A stretch of DNA of 41,495 nucleotides from Sulfurovum sp. (GTDB lineage: Bacteria; Campylobacterota; Campylobacteria; Campylobacterales; Sulfurovaceae). The notes under the pieces were generated by a model. The model was not told the origin of the DNA. It made no database searches and saw only the letters and a program-made list of their open reading frames with translations. Position 1 is the first letter of the stretch; every line of letters begins with the position of its first letter. The position numbers were made by a program, and so were the translations under genes. This document shows positions 7,771 through 16,279 of this stretch, piece by piece. Where the stretch lies: NCBI GenBank assembly GCA_027062365.1, contig JAMOTK010000034.1, forward strand, positions 1-41,495, read 5' to 3'.

Positions 7771-9516
7771 ATGAACACCCATAGAGTAAGATTAACGCTA
7801 CAGGTATTGGCTCTTTTGCCTATGATAGGTTTTTTGCTTATCTATATAGGAGATGTCTTTGCTGTGGTAGGGGCATTTTTGCTTTTGATGTTTATTGCTG
7901 TGTCATTGTATCGCTATAGTCAAAAACATCCTCCTTTTAATACCCCTTTGGTGGTTTTGTTGATGGGGAGTTTTTATCTTTATGCTTTTTATGGATTAGG
8001 CAGTACGCAGACCCCTCAGACTTTTCATACGCTCAAAAATGGGCAGGGTGTGACGCTTTTTGATTTTGATACTTCTGTAAAGATAGATGAGGTGTGCTAC
8101 TATGTAGGCATAGATAAAAATGTCAATTTTACCTTAGAGTCTCAGAGTGCTAAAGGGTGGAAAAAATTTTATACCTATGAAAATAGTTATCCCTATTCAT
8201 TTCGTTGGAAGTGTATCTCTACGAAGCTTCACACCTCTAAAATCTTACTGCGTATTACTAAAAACCAGATGATGCTCAATGAAATACGATTTAGGTATCA
8301 AGGGGAAGTCCTTGCGTATACCAATAGCAAAAAGTATCTCAATGATGAGCCTACTTGTGAGATAGACACAGGGTATTATACGGGGATGTTTTTTGATGAG
8401 ATTTATTTTGGTAGGACAGCGTATGAAATCATGTATGATATAAATGTGTATGAAAATACCCATCCCTATCTAGGTAAATACCTCATCATCCCAGGGATTA
8501 AGCTCTTTGGGATGACTCCTTTTGGGTGGCGTTTTATGAATGTACTTTTTGCTGGGATACTTATCTTTATGGCATACTATTTTGGATTACATCTTTTTAA
8601 AAGAGAAGAATATGCCTTTACCTCAGCATTTTTGATGACCTATAGTTTTATGCACCTAGCCCAAGCAAGGGTAGGATTGATAGATACTTTTGGGGTGCTT
8701 TTTGTTTTTATCTCTTATTTTTATCTCTATCGCTTTATCGTAGGACAACAGCTTTCACGTTTACTTGTGAGTGGTGTATTTTTTGGCTTGTCAGCATCGG
8801 TGAAATGGTCTGCTGTATTTGCCTCTTTGGGATTTGTTTTTATCGCTTTGTACCTCCTATGGATACGCTACCCTTTGGCAAAACGCTTTGCAGGATATAG
8901 GCTTCTTTTGTATGGTGGGTTGAGTTATGGCATTGTGGCATTGTTGGTCTATACGTTGAGCTTTTGGGAGATAGGGAGTATGGAGTATATCATCAACTAC
9001 AATACCAATATGTACCACTACCACAGTACCCTACAAGCTACACACCCCTATAGCTCTGCATGGTGGTCATGGCTTTTAGATATGAAGCCCATGGGCTATT
9101 ATAAAGCACTCAAAGAGGGGATGCTTAGTTCTATCAACTCTTTTGGTAATCCTGCTATATTTTGGATGGGAATCGTCTCTCTTTTTTATCTCATAGGGGT
9201 CGTAGTGATACGCAAAAGTATGGAAGCAGGATTTATCCTCTTTGCCTTTTTGGGTCTATATTTACCCTATATCTCGGTGGAACGTTTGATGTTTATCTAT
9301 CATATCTATTATGCTTTACCTTTTTTATTGCTTGGTATTGTTTATATGTTTAGAGATATGATAGAACGTTTTAGCCTTATGCGTTTGGCTCTATGGGGGT
9401 ATTTGTTGATAGTGATGTGCCTGTTTTTGGCTTTTTATCCTGTGCTTAGTGGCTATGAGATAGACAATGCCTATGTCTCACTGTGGCTTAAATGGTTTGG
9501 GACTTGGTGGTTTTAA
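7771..9516 (+). CDS. Protein O-mannosyltransferase-like GT39 membrane glycosyltransferase with inserted soluble domain
   Basis: 581 aa polytopic membrane protein. GT39 enzymes transfer a sugar from a polyprenyl-phosphate donor to Ser/Thr on exported proteins. The hallmark acidic pair is in FFDEIYFGRTAYE (D209, E210), followed by ENTHPYLGKYLIIPGI (229-243) and FGWRFMNVLF. Further on are QARVGLIDTFG and, before the C-terminal four-helix part, HPYSSAWWSWLLDMKPMGYY, all typical of the bacterial PMT family. Three membrane helices (about 8-26, 29-48, 58-76) come first, then a soluble beta-rich stretch at about 85-185 that resembles a discoidin-like insert, and only then the catalytic loop. That insert is unusual. 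Neighbouring genes supply a nucleotide sugar and a polyprenyl-phosphate glycosyltransferase. The sugar and the acceptor proteins are unknown. Confidence 0.8.
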   Translation: MNTHRVRLTLQVLALLPMIGFLLIYIGDVFAVVGAFLLLMFIAVSLYRYSQKHPPFNTPLVVLLMGSFYLYAFYGLGSTQTPQTFHTLKNGQGVTLFDFDTSVKIDEVCYYVGIDKNVNFTLESQSAKGWKKFYTYENSYPYSFRWKCISTKLHTSKILLRITKNQMMLNEIRFRYQGEVLAYTNSKKYLNDEPTCEIDTGYYTGMFFDEIYFGRTAYEIMYDINVYENTHPYLGKYLIIPGIKLFGMTPFGWRFMNVLFAGILIFMAYYFGLHLFKREEYAFTSAFLMTYSFMHLAQARVGLIDTFGVLFVFISYFYLYRFIVGQQLSRLLVSGVFFGLSASVKWSAVFASLGFVFIALYLLWIRYPLAKRFAGYRLLLYGGLSYGIVALLVYTLSFWEIGSMEYIINYNTNMYHYHSTLQATHPYSSAWWSWLLDMKPMGYYKALKEGMLSSINSFGNPAIFWMGIVSLFYLIGVVVIRKSMEAGFILFAFLGLYLPYISVERLMFIYHIYYALPFLLLGIVYMFRDMIERFSLMRLALWGYLLIVMCLFLAFYPVLSGYEIDNAYVSLWLKWFGTWWF

Positions 9517-9537
9517 TAACTTATGTTAAAATCTCTC

Positions 9538-9543
9538 TATAAT
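9538..9543 (+). promoter_or_regulatory. -10 box upstream of the GtrB/DPM1-like gene
   Basis: TATAAT 35 bases before the ATG at 9579, in the 62-base gap after the GT39 gene. It suggests that the second half of the glycosylation group can be transcribed separately. Confidence 0.5.
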
Positions 9544-9578
9544 ATACACCATCACATAAAAAAACAAAGGGTACATAT

Positions 9579-10517
9579 ATGAAACTAGGTATCATTATCC
9601 CTTGTTACAATGAAGCCTTAGGCTTAGATGAGACACAAAAAAGGCTTCAACGACTGTTAGAAGCCATGATAGAAGAAAAACAGATAGACAAAGAGAGTTT
9701 TATCGTCTATGTAGATGATGGTAGTGATGATACTACATGGGAAAAGATAGTAGGGTATCGAGCAAAGAGTACGATGTGTAAGGGGCTAAAACTCTCACGT
9801 AATTTTGGACATCAAAATGCATTAATTGCAGGACTGATGCAGTTTAGAAATGATGCCGATGCTCTTATCTCCATGGATGCTGATTTACAAGATGATATTA
9901 CCCTTGTACAAGGGTTTGTCCAAAAGTATAAAGAGGGCTATGAGGTGGTGTATGGGGTGAGAGAAGATAGAAAAAGTGATAGCTATTTTAAGCGTCATAC
10001 AGCCACGGTTTTTTATAAGTTTCAACATTTTATGGAGATAGAGAGTATGCAAAATCATGCTGACTATCGGCTACTTAGTGCCAAAGCATTGGAGGCATTG
10101 TCAGAGTTTAAAGAGATAAACCTTTTTTTACGAGGGATTGTCCCGATGCTAGGATTTCGCTCCTGTAGTCTCTCTTATACCCGTGCCAAACGTTTTGCAG
10201 GAGAGAGTAAATATCCATTTATAAAGATGCTCTTGTTTGCTTTTGATGGTATCGTCTCTTTTTCTGTGAGACCTTTACGTCTTATCACTCTCATAGGGTT
10301 TTTACTTTTTCTTTTGTCTTTGCTAGGTATCACGTGGGTGGTGATAGAAAAGTTTATCTTAGGAAATACCGTGCAGGGGTGGGCTTCTACGATGGTTTCT
10401 ATCTATTTTATAGGGGGTATTCAAGTGATGAGCTTGGGTATTATCGGTGAGTATGTTGGTAGAAGCTTCCAACAAGGCAAAGGACGACCCCGTTACATCA
10501 TAGAAAAAGAGATATAA
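9579..10517 (+). CDS. Polyprenyl-phosphate glycosyltransferase, GT2 family (GtrB/DPM1-like)
   Basis: 312 aa. Such enzymes load a sugar from a nucleotide donor onto undecaprenyl phosphate at the inner face of the membrane. The N-terminal GT-A domain shows IIPCYNEALGL, VYVDDGSDDTTW (43-54), LSRNFGHQNALIAGL and the DxD metal motif SMDADLQDD (D100, D102). ADYRLLSAKAL and an EINLFLRGI segment follow. Two membrane helices near 240-260 and 270-292 end the protein, then a Lys/Arg-rich IIGEYVGRSFQQGKGRPRYI tail that is standard for the GtrB/YfdH group. Between two GT-C-type genes, it most likely makes their lipid-linked donor. The sugar is not predictable. Confidence 0.88.
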   Translation: MKLGIIIPCYNEALGLDETQKRLQRLLEAMIEEKQIDKESFIVYVDDGSDDTTWEKIVGYRAKSTMCKGLKLSRNFGHQNALIAGLMQFRNDADALISMDADLQDDITLVQGFVQKYKEGYEVVYGVREDRKSDSYFKRHTATVFYKFQHFMEIESMQNHADYRLLSAKALEALSEFKEINLFLRGIVPMLGFRSCSLSYTRAKRFAGESKYPFIKMLLFAFDGIVSFSVRPLRLITLIGFLLFLLSLLGITWVVIEKFILGNTVQGWASTMVSIYFIGGIQVMSLGIIGEYVGRSFQQGKGRPRYIIEKEI

Positions 10518-10575
10518 AAAAGATATAGCGTCATAATTATGGTAAAATGGCTTATATTTATTTCATAGGTGTATT

Positions 10576-12510
10576 ATGTTTACAAAGGCACATATCTCAG
10601 CAACTTCCTTTTCTTATCTTTTAGGGGGTAGTGTACTGCTTCTTATTGGACTAGGTACTGCTTTATATACATATTATTTTCATGGTATCTCCTTGCATCC
10701 TATCGCCTTTGGCTTTATTGTTTTAGGGATTATCACACTTTTTATGTCTGTATTTTTTGATATAGATAGAACACTCAACAATAGATTTTATAGTGCATTT
10801 ATCTTAGGTTTTTTACTCTTACTTTACTTTTTATTACGTCTTAAGTTCTCTCGTTTTGACTTTGGGGTAGGGGATGCGGCTGATTATTATGTGGCAGGGG
10901 TTTGTTCTGTGACTTATGGGCAAGATATTGGATTTTTCTTACCTCTTACGGCATCTATCTCTGCTTTAGGTTATAGTATGTTTGGTAGTGAGTATGCCCC
11001 TTTTATCCATGTATTGCTTTATGTGGCTTCTTTGCCTGTGGGGTATTTTATCATGAGGAAAATGTCTTTAGATGTAGGGGTAAGTCTATTTATGCTCTTT
11101 TTATTTATCATCAATCCTCTAAGTATATGGTTTTCTAAAACCTCTTTTACAGAACCTCTTTGGCAACTTTTATTACTTATATTTGTATTTTTATTTTATC
11201 AAATTACTTCCAAAAAAAGTTTAAAATTTACAGAAATCATGGGGCTGTTTTTACTTTTGGCACTTGTCCCTTTTTTGCGAGGCGAAGGGGTGCTTTATTA
11301 TGGGTTGGTCTTTATTTTAAGTTTCTATCACTTTTGGAGATTTGGGCAGTTGAAGTCTGCTTTTGTACTCATGCTAGGGCTTGTAGTTCTTGCTGTGAGT
11401 ATTCATTTGACCTTGGGTATTCGTGAACACTATCTACTAGGATGGCAGTTTAGCCGTATTATCCCCCATATTACAGAGTTCCAGTTGATGAGTATCCTGT
11501 ATGGGTCAGCAGGATTCTCTTTGCTTCTTTTGTCTTTGAGTTATTTTATCAAAAAAGGGTTTTCTCATATCCCCTTGCCTTTAGTCATTACTTTTTTGGC
11601 GATACTCTTTAAAGTCCTTATTGCCACTCTTTTTGCCCAAAAGAAATCACTTCCTTTTGAAGATGTTTTATTTTTAAATGAATATGGCATTGTCTTAGGG
11701 AATTTTGGTTTACCCCTTACCCTGCTTATAGGCGTAGGTCTTTTGCTTTTACATTTTTATGCACTCAAAGGAGAGAGGATTGCTTTGCTTCTTGTGGTAA
11801 TGTATGCACTTTTTGACCTGCCTTTTGTGATGCAAGGAGTGACATTTTATGACCCTCATGAACTCTTTTTGTATTGGAATAGATATTACTTTTCTATTTT
11901 GATGATGGTACACCTCTTTGGGCTAGGGTTAGTGTTTCAAGCATGGTACACGATGAGTCATTTTTTTATCAAAGATACGCTTGTGAGAGTGATGGCTTTA
12001 GGGGTAGTGATGCTTAGCCTCTTTGCTTTTTCTCTCAATCTCAAAGTAGGCTATATCGTAAGCACTGAAGCCTATCTGGAAAATTCGGACAAAGTATTTA
12101 CATGGATATACCAAAAGGTAGGACGCAATCCTCTTTTGGTGGTGTATGATAATGGGATACGCTATGAGCGTCATAATGGGGTATATGATGCCAAAGTTTT
12201 TGTCTCACGGATGTTTAGTGTACGCAAAATCAATGCCAAAGCATGGAAGAAAATCAAAGTATCCCAATATTCTAGCCCTCTTATCCTTGATGAAAAGTAT
12301 TCTAAAATCAGATATGTACTCGTACTTTCTAGCCAAAAGCCAAGCTTTTCTCAAGATAATTTACGCAAAGTAGCAGAAACAATGATTCCTATCTCATGGA
12401 GAGAACACTACCAAGCACAGCCTACACACAAAAATGTGTTTCAAGGCGATGTCAGCCACTCAAAGCGTAATGCACTAGATTTATATATGACCATTTATAC
12501 CACACAGTAG
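10576..12510 (+). CDS. Large polytopic membrane protein, probable GT-C glycosyltransferase
   Basis: 644 aa with about a dozen predicted membrane helices and a soluble C-terminal part from about 500. The first long loop contains FDFGVGDAADYYVAG (D100, D103), the place where GT-C enzymes carry catalytic acidic residues, and a later KTSFTEPLW loop is also GT-C-like. I cannot name the family. Its position directly after the GtrB-like gene suggests it uses polyprenyl-phosphate-sugar to decorate a glycan or protein. A -10-like TATATT lies in the 58-base gap upstream. The stop is 2 bases from the convergent globin gene, so no dedicated terminator fits between them. Confidence 0.6.
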   Translation: MFTKAHISATSFSYLLGGSVLLLIGLGTALYTYYFHGISLHPIAFGFIVLGIITLFMSVFFDIDRTLNNRFYSAFILGFLLLLYFLLRLKFSRFDFGVGDAADYYVAGVCSVTYGQDIGFFLPLTASISALGYSMFGSEYAPFIHVLLYVASLPVGYFIMRKMSLDVGVSLFMLFLFIINPLSIWFSKTSFTEPLWQLLLLIFVFLFYQITSKKSLKFTEIMGLFLLLALVPFLRGEGVLYYGLVFILSFYHFWRFGQLKSAFVLMLGLVVLAVSIHLTLGIREHYLLGWQFSRIIPHITEFQLMSILYGSAGFSLLLLSLSYFIKKGFSHIPLPLVITFLAILFKVLIATLFAQKKSLPFEDVLFLNEYGIVLGNFGLPLTLLIGVGLLLLHFYALKGERIALLLVVMYALFDLPFVMQGVTFYDPHELFLYWNRYYFSILMMVHLFGLGLVFQAWYTMSHFFIKDTLVRVMALGVVMLSLFAFSLNLKVGYIVSTEAYLENSDKVFTWIYQKVGRNPLLVVYDNGIRYERHNGVYDAKVFVSRMFSVRKINAKAWKKIKVSQYSSPLILDEKYSKIRYVLVLSSQKPSFSQDNLRKVAETMIPISWREHYQAQPTHKNVFQGDVSHSKRNALDLYMTIYTTQ

Positions 12511-12512
12511 TG

Positions 12513-12977
12513 TTAGTCTCTATTGTTTATCATCCATTGAGAAAAAGTATTGAGATAGTTCCAAAAGCTTTGTATATTGGCTTGAGTGCTTAACTTTTGT
12601 TCGACAATAGGTTGTAAAGCTTCTTCAAAAGTGACAAGCCAATGTAAACGTGCATGAGGGGTAATATGAAAAGGGGCGTGTCTTTTTCTCATCTGTGGAG
12701 CACCTCTATTTTGACTAAAATATGCTGTGCCTCCACATATCTGTATAAAAAAATCAGCAGAGTATTGTCCTGCTATTTTCATTGATTTTTCAGAGGGAGG
12801 AAAAATATCTTTAATAGGGCTAGTAAATAACCCCATATAAAATCTATCCAACAAATCACGCATACCCTCTTCGCCAATATCGCTTAAAAATGTTGGGTTT
12901 GGCTTGGTCACAGGAATGGTAACGCCTTCTGTATAAGGGAGGATTGAGAAGTCTAACGTAGAAGTACTAAAAGTCAT
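12513..12977 (-). CDS. Truncated (2-on-2) haemoglobin-like protein
   Basis: 154 aa, a haem-binding cytoplasmic globin likely used for oxygen or nitric oxide chemistry. Seen in the sequence are GMRDLLDRFYMGLF (helix B with Tyr47), a CGGTAYFSQNRGAP stretch, RKRHAPFHI with the probable proximal histidine H100, and LHWLVTFEEAL with Trp113 at the G8-like position. These place it with the bacterial truncated globins, most like group II or III. There is an N-terminal extension of about 30 residues ahead of the globin core. It is followed on the minus strand only by the convergent membrane-protein gene. Confidence 0.78.
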   Translation of the reverse strand: MTFSTSTLDFSILPYTEGVTIPVTKPNPTFLSDIGEEGMRDLLDRFYMGLFTSPIKDIFPPSEKSMKIAGQYSADFFIQICGGTAYFSQNRGAPQMRKRHAPFHITPHARLHWLVTFEEALQPIVEQKLSTQANIQSFWNYLNTFSQWMINNRD

Positions 12978-13019
12978 AATATACCTTTTTTTTAGAGTTA
13001 TAGCATACTTATACTTTAG

Positions 13020-13295
13020 TTAGCGACAACTACCACCACTACAACAGCTATCAGAACTATCCACAGCAAAACTATTGATATAGCCACAAGAGAGACACTC
13101 AAAAGTAAGCATCTTAGGGCCAGAACATCCTGATGAGCGTTGGTCTGTAAGCTCTATATCATCTTGTTTACAACGAGGACAAAACCCTCTTCGGATACTG
13201 TCTAGTTGCTCTTTTTTTTCTTTGAGATAGTAGATATAGACCATCACAGAGCCTACGAGTATGATAAGCATAAATGCTAAAAGATAAAAGTCCAT
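13020..13295 (-). CDS. Small membrane-anchored zinc-ribbon protein of unknown function
   Basis: 91 aa. One membrane helix (about 4-24) is followed by a charged linker and a cysteine-rich cytoplasmic region: CPRC at 39-42 and CLSC at 67-70 form a four-cysteine zinc ribbon. Extra cysteines are C57 and the Cys-Cys-Ser-Gly-Gly-Ser-Cys tail at 84-90. I do not recognise a named family. The gene sits 9 bases after the YgjP-like metalloprotein gene and is probably co-transcribed with it. Confidence 0.65.
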   Translation of the reverse strand: MDFYLLAFMLIILVGSVMVYIYYLKEKKEQLDSIRRGFCPRCKQDDIELTDQRSSGCSGPKMLTFECLSCGYINSFAVDSSDSCCSGGSCR

Positions 13296-13304
13296 AATAT
13301 TCCT

Positions 13305-13970
13305 TTATGTGGTAAATTGTTTGAGTGCATTGACCTGTACTTTATATTCAGGTAAATAGTGTTGTACCAATGCCCAAAAGCTTTTTTGATGGTGCTTATG
13401 GCTAATGTGTGCGAGTTCATGTACAATAATGTATTGTATCATATCTAAAGGTAATTTCATCATCATGGTATTAAAACTTAGGTCATTATGTATGCTACAG
13501 CTTCCCCATTGGCGTGAGGCTTTTCTAAAGCGTATTTTTCTAGGTAGTAGTGCCATTGTCTTAGACCATGTTTGTATCAAAGCAGGGAGATGGGCTTGGG
13601 CTTCTTTTTTATAAAACTTATCAATATGCTGTTGAAAAATCGTCTCATCATAGTGACTATAATAAAGGCTAAATTTTTTTGTATCAAAGTGAAGCTTTGT
13701 ATATTTTTTTTCATAAGGGATGAGGTAAAGAGGATAGGCTTGACCTAAAAAATAGAGGGTACAAGAGTCAGAGAAATCAACACGTTGACCCTTTTTTTCT
13801 AAAAACTTTTGTCGAGATATACTAATCCACTGAGCCTTTTTGAGTAAAAGTTGTTCAATACGTTTTTGTGATATTTTAGGAGACTTGATTACAAGGTTTC
13901 CCCTTGTATCAAAGCTTAGATAAATATGTTTTAACGTGGGCTTGATGATGTGGATATACTGAGGTAGCAT
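13305..13970 (-). CDS. YgjP-like (DUF45, M48-related) metalloprotein
   Basis: 221 aa, cytoplasmic. The C-terminal metal site is clear: the HELAH motif at 184-188, further histidines in HKHHQKSFW (191-199), and the preceding family signature RQWGSCSIHNDLSFN (153-167). This is the SprT/WSS1-like YgjP group. E. coli YgjP has been reported to act on nucleotides, but the sequence alone does not tell peptidase from pyrophosphatase activity. The length is slightly below the usual 230-240 aa. Gaps of 9 and 12 bases link it to the zinc-ribbon gene and the lipoprotein gene on the same strand. Confidence 0.82.
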   Translation of the reverse strand: MLPQYIHIIKPTLKHIYLSFDTRGNLVIKSPKISQKRIEQLLLKKAQWISISRQKFLEKKGQRVDFSDSCTLYFLGQAYPLYLIPYEKKYTKLHFDTKKFSLYYSHYDETIFQQHIDKFYKKEAQAHLPALIQTWSKTMALLPRKIRFRKASRQWGSCSIHNDLSFNTMMMKLPLDMIQYIIVHELAHISHKHHQKSFWALVQHYLPEYKVQVNALKQFTT

Positions 13971-13982
13971 AAAGAGCCTTGA

Positions 13983-14447
13983 TTAATTTACTATCTTACC
14001 TTTACTAAATATGACGGTACGAGCAATAGAGCCATCTTTTCTAAATGAGTATGCTTCACCTTCACGAACACCATTGATATAAGGTATCGTAGCAAGTATA
14101 TCCCCATTTGGATAAAAGTCTGTAAACGTACCATTGATACGACCATTGACGTAAGGGACATGTCTGATAGGGCGTTGTTTCTCATCATACAACACTTCCA
14201 TCCCATTTTTTACCCCATTGCTTACATCTACAATAGAGGTTAGATTACCCTTGTAGCCATATCTTTTGAGTCTTCCATTGAGTCCAGATTTGTCTATCAT
14301 CAAAAACTCACTACTGATTTGCCCCCCTGTAAAGTACTCTTTTTTAGTATCGATAACCTCTTTTCCTTGAACCGTAGGCGTATTATTGCTACAGCCCAAA
14401 AAAGTGAATACCACAAAGAAAGAGAGAAATAAAAAATGTTTTGTCAT
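13983..14447 (-). CDS. Lipoprotein with YwqK/MORN-like antitoxin repeats
   Basis: 154 aa. A short signal peptide ends in a lipobox with Cys19 (FTFLGCSNN), so the mature protein should be a lipid-anchored envelope protein. The rest consists of repeats of about 22 residues with the pattern NG.inGtftdfYpnG, as in FTDFYPNGDILATIPYINGV and the following SFRKDGSIARTV copy. These are YwqK-type (MORN_2) repeats, often annotated as antitoxin component but found in many unrelated proteins. Function is unknown and no toxin gene is adjacent. It heads the three-gene minus-strand run toward the zinc-ribbon gene. Confidence 0.75.
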   Translation of the reverse strand: MTKHFLFLSFFVVFTFLGCSNNTPTVQGKEVIDTKKEYFTGGQISSEFLMIDKSGLNGRLKRYGYKGNLTSIVDVSNGVKNGMEVLYDEKQRPIRHVPYVNGRINGTFTDFYPNGDILATIPYINGVREGEAYSFRKDGSIARTVIFSKGKIVN

Positions 14448-14525
14448 TAGTGTAACCTTAGTGTATTAATATAAGGAGGATTATACTATTAAATAGCATT
14501 GACCTTGATAATAGAAAATTAAAAA

Positions 14526-16274
14526 TCAAGCGTCACTCTTTCTTCTTTTTGCCTTTTGTAGTTTTTGATATTCATTGAGTAATGATTGGTGATTTTTAAA
14601 GTACTTTAGCGTTAAATCATCATTATCAAGCCCATAAAAAGTCTCTTTTGTCTCTATAATATCCATAGCAAGATTAAAAATATCTTTGGTATATATCAAA
14701 ATGAGTGACTCTTTATACTCACTGAGTTTTTTATCTTCGTCAAGCTCTATCTCAATGAACGCAGACAAAGCATGATAAAGTACTTTTTGTGTATCGTCCA
14801 AACTACTACTATGTATGCACCATGATACCCATTCTTTTGCTCCCTCATACTCTTTTAAAGCGAGATATATCATGGCTTTTAGCTCACCTATTTGAAGTGT
14901 TTGATAGCAAGTGTTTGCATCAGGTGTTATACCGATGAACTCCATAACTCTTCTTCTGTCATCATATCCTCCCTCTTCTAAGCCCTCTAATAAGCTCTGT
15001 AGGGCTTTACAAGAGAGTGTTTTTAAAGATAAAATTGCTTCTCTAAAATAGGCTCCTTCATTATTATTACTCCATAATAAATCATCTACAGGGTATATCT
15101 CAGACATTTTAGGGATGATTATTCTACAGGCATATAGATTAAAATATTCATAATTGGCAATATAAATATCAAGATTCATATCATAAACAATTTGACTGAG
15201 GTATTCAAAATGAGATACATTATTAGCGTCATGATTCCAATCTACAAAATCATAATCTGCTTTTTCTTTAAAAAAATCATAAGAGATTAGACCACTAGAA
15301 TTGATAAAATGTTCTTCTAAATTATGTGCAGATGCGATGTGTTCTTCATCAAAGGATGGAGGAAAAAAATCATTCATCGTAGTGAGTGTGCGACCTTGAA
15401 GAAGTTCTGTGATGGTGCGTTCTAGGGCTATCTCAAAACATGGATGACTGCCAAAAGAGGCAAAAACCGAAGCATTTTTATGATTGATGAGTGTCACACT
15501 AATGACAGGATAAATACCACCTAAGGAAGCATCACAAATATGTAAAGAGTAGCCAAAGGCTATGAGTTTTTCTATGGATTGTTGAATGTGTGGATACCTA
15601 TCAAGAACATTTTGAGGAATCTTGGGTAAGGATATACCCTCAGCAATAATTTTATTTTTTACAAATCTCTCAAAAATTTCACACAGTGCTTGGACTCTGG
15701 CTTCTGCTTTGCTATTTCCTGCTGACATACCGTTGCTTACATAAAGATTGTTTAAAATATTGACAGGAAAATATACTTCTTTATTCTCTTTTTGTAAGGT
15801 AAACGGCAAGGCACAAATACCTCTTTTATCCATACCAATATTAAAATCAAACAAATCATCTATGCTAAGTTCATTATCACAGTTATAATATGCCCATAAT
15901 GCTTGGCTAAGTAAGCCTTTTGGAAGTGTATTGTCTTCTTGTTTAAACCACTTTTCATTTGGATAATGGACAAAATCTCCATCAATAATCTCTTGACCCA
16001 AATAATAATCAGCAAAAAAGTAGTTACAACTTAAGCGTTCAAAGTATTCCCCTAAGGCACTGGCTAAAGAAGCCTTTTCACAAGCACCTTTCCCATTGGT
16101 AAAGATAAGAGCAGACGCTTCATTTTGAATAAATGTAGAATAGACAAAAGGCAGAGGATTTAAAGCCGATACCTCTTTGACTTTCATATCTAATAGTGCT
16201 AAATCGCTTTTTATGAGTTTAATAGAAGATTCTAAATCTCTATCTTTACCTTTTATCATGGTTTGATGCTTCAT
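14526..16274 (-). CDS. ycaO: YcaO, ribosomal protein S12 methylthiotransferase (RimO) accessory factor
   Basis: 582 aa, the full length of E. coli YcaO, including the C-terminal TPR-like part after about 430. YcaO proteins use ATP to activate amide backbones; this non-azoline subgroup is implicated in RimO-dependent methylthiolation of S12. The match is close throughout: TNGKGACEKASLASALGEYF, NYFFADYYLGQEI, HYPNEKWF, LYVSNGMSAGNSKAEARVQA, EIFERFVKNKIIAEGISLP, DASLGGIYPVISV, FASFGSHP, ERTITELLQGR, SSGLISYDFFKEKADYDFVD and HQSLLNEYQKLQKAK. No peptide precursor or dehydrogenase gene is nearby, so a RiPP role is unlikely. It starts 5 bases after the recA stop, with GGAG in the last recA codons, so it is read in the recA operon. 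The first ATG was chosen because it aligns with the E. coli start. Confidence 0.92.
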   Translation of the reverse strand: MKHQTMIKGKDRDLESSIKLIKSDLALLDMKVKEVSALNPLPFVYSTFIQNEASALIFTNGKGACEKASLASALGEYFERLSCNYFFADYYLGQEIIDGDFVHYPNEKWFKQEDNTLPKGLLSQALWAYYNCDNELSIDDLFDFNIGMDKRGICALPFTLQKENKEVYFPVNILNNLYVSNGMSAGNSKAEARVQALCEIFERFVKNKIIAEGISLPKIPQNVLDRYPHIQQSIEKLIAFGYSLHICDASLGGIYPVISVTLINHKNASVFASFGSHPCFEIALERTITELLQGRTLTTMNDFFPPSFDEEHIASAHNLEEHFINSSGLISYDFFKEKADYDFVDWNHDANNVSHFEYLSQIVYDMNLDIYIANYEYFNLYACRIIIPKMSEIYPVDDLLWSNNNEGAYFREAILSLKTLSCKALQSLLEGLEEGGYDDRRRVMEFIGITPDANTCYQTLQIGELKAMIYLALKEYEGAKEWVSWCIHSSSLDDTQKVLYHALSAFIEIELDEDKKLSEYKESLILIYTKDIFNLAMDIIETKETFYGLDNDDLTLKYFKNHQSLLNEYQKLQKAKRRKSDA

Positions 16275-16279
16275 TCTTT

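Noticed and set aside
14526-16274. ycaO as part of a RiPP (azoline peptide) gene cluster
   Set aside because: The sequence follows E. coli YcaO over its whole length, and no precursor peptide, dehydrogenase or peptide transporter gene is nearby.
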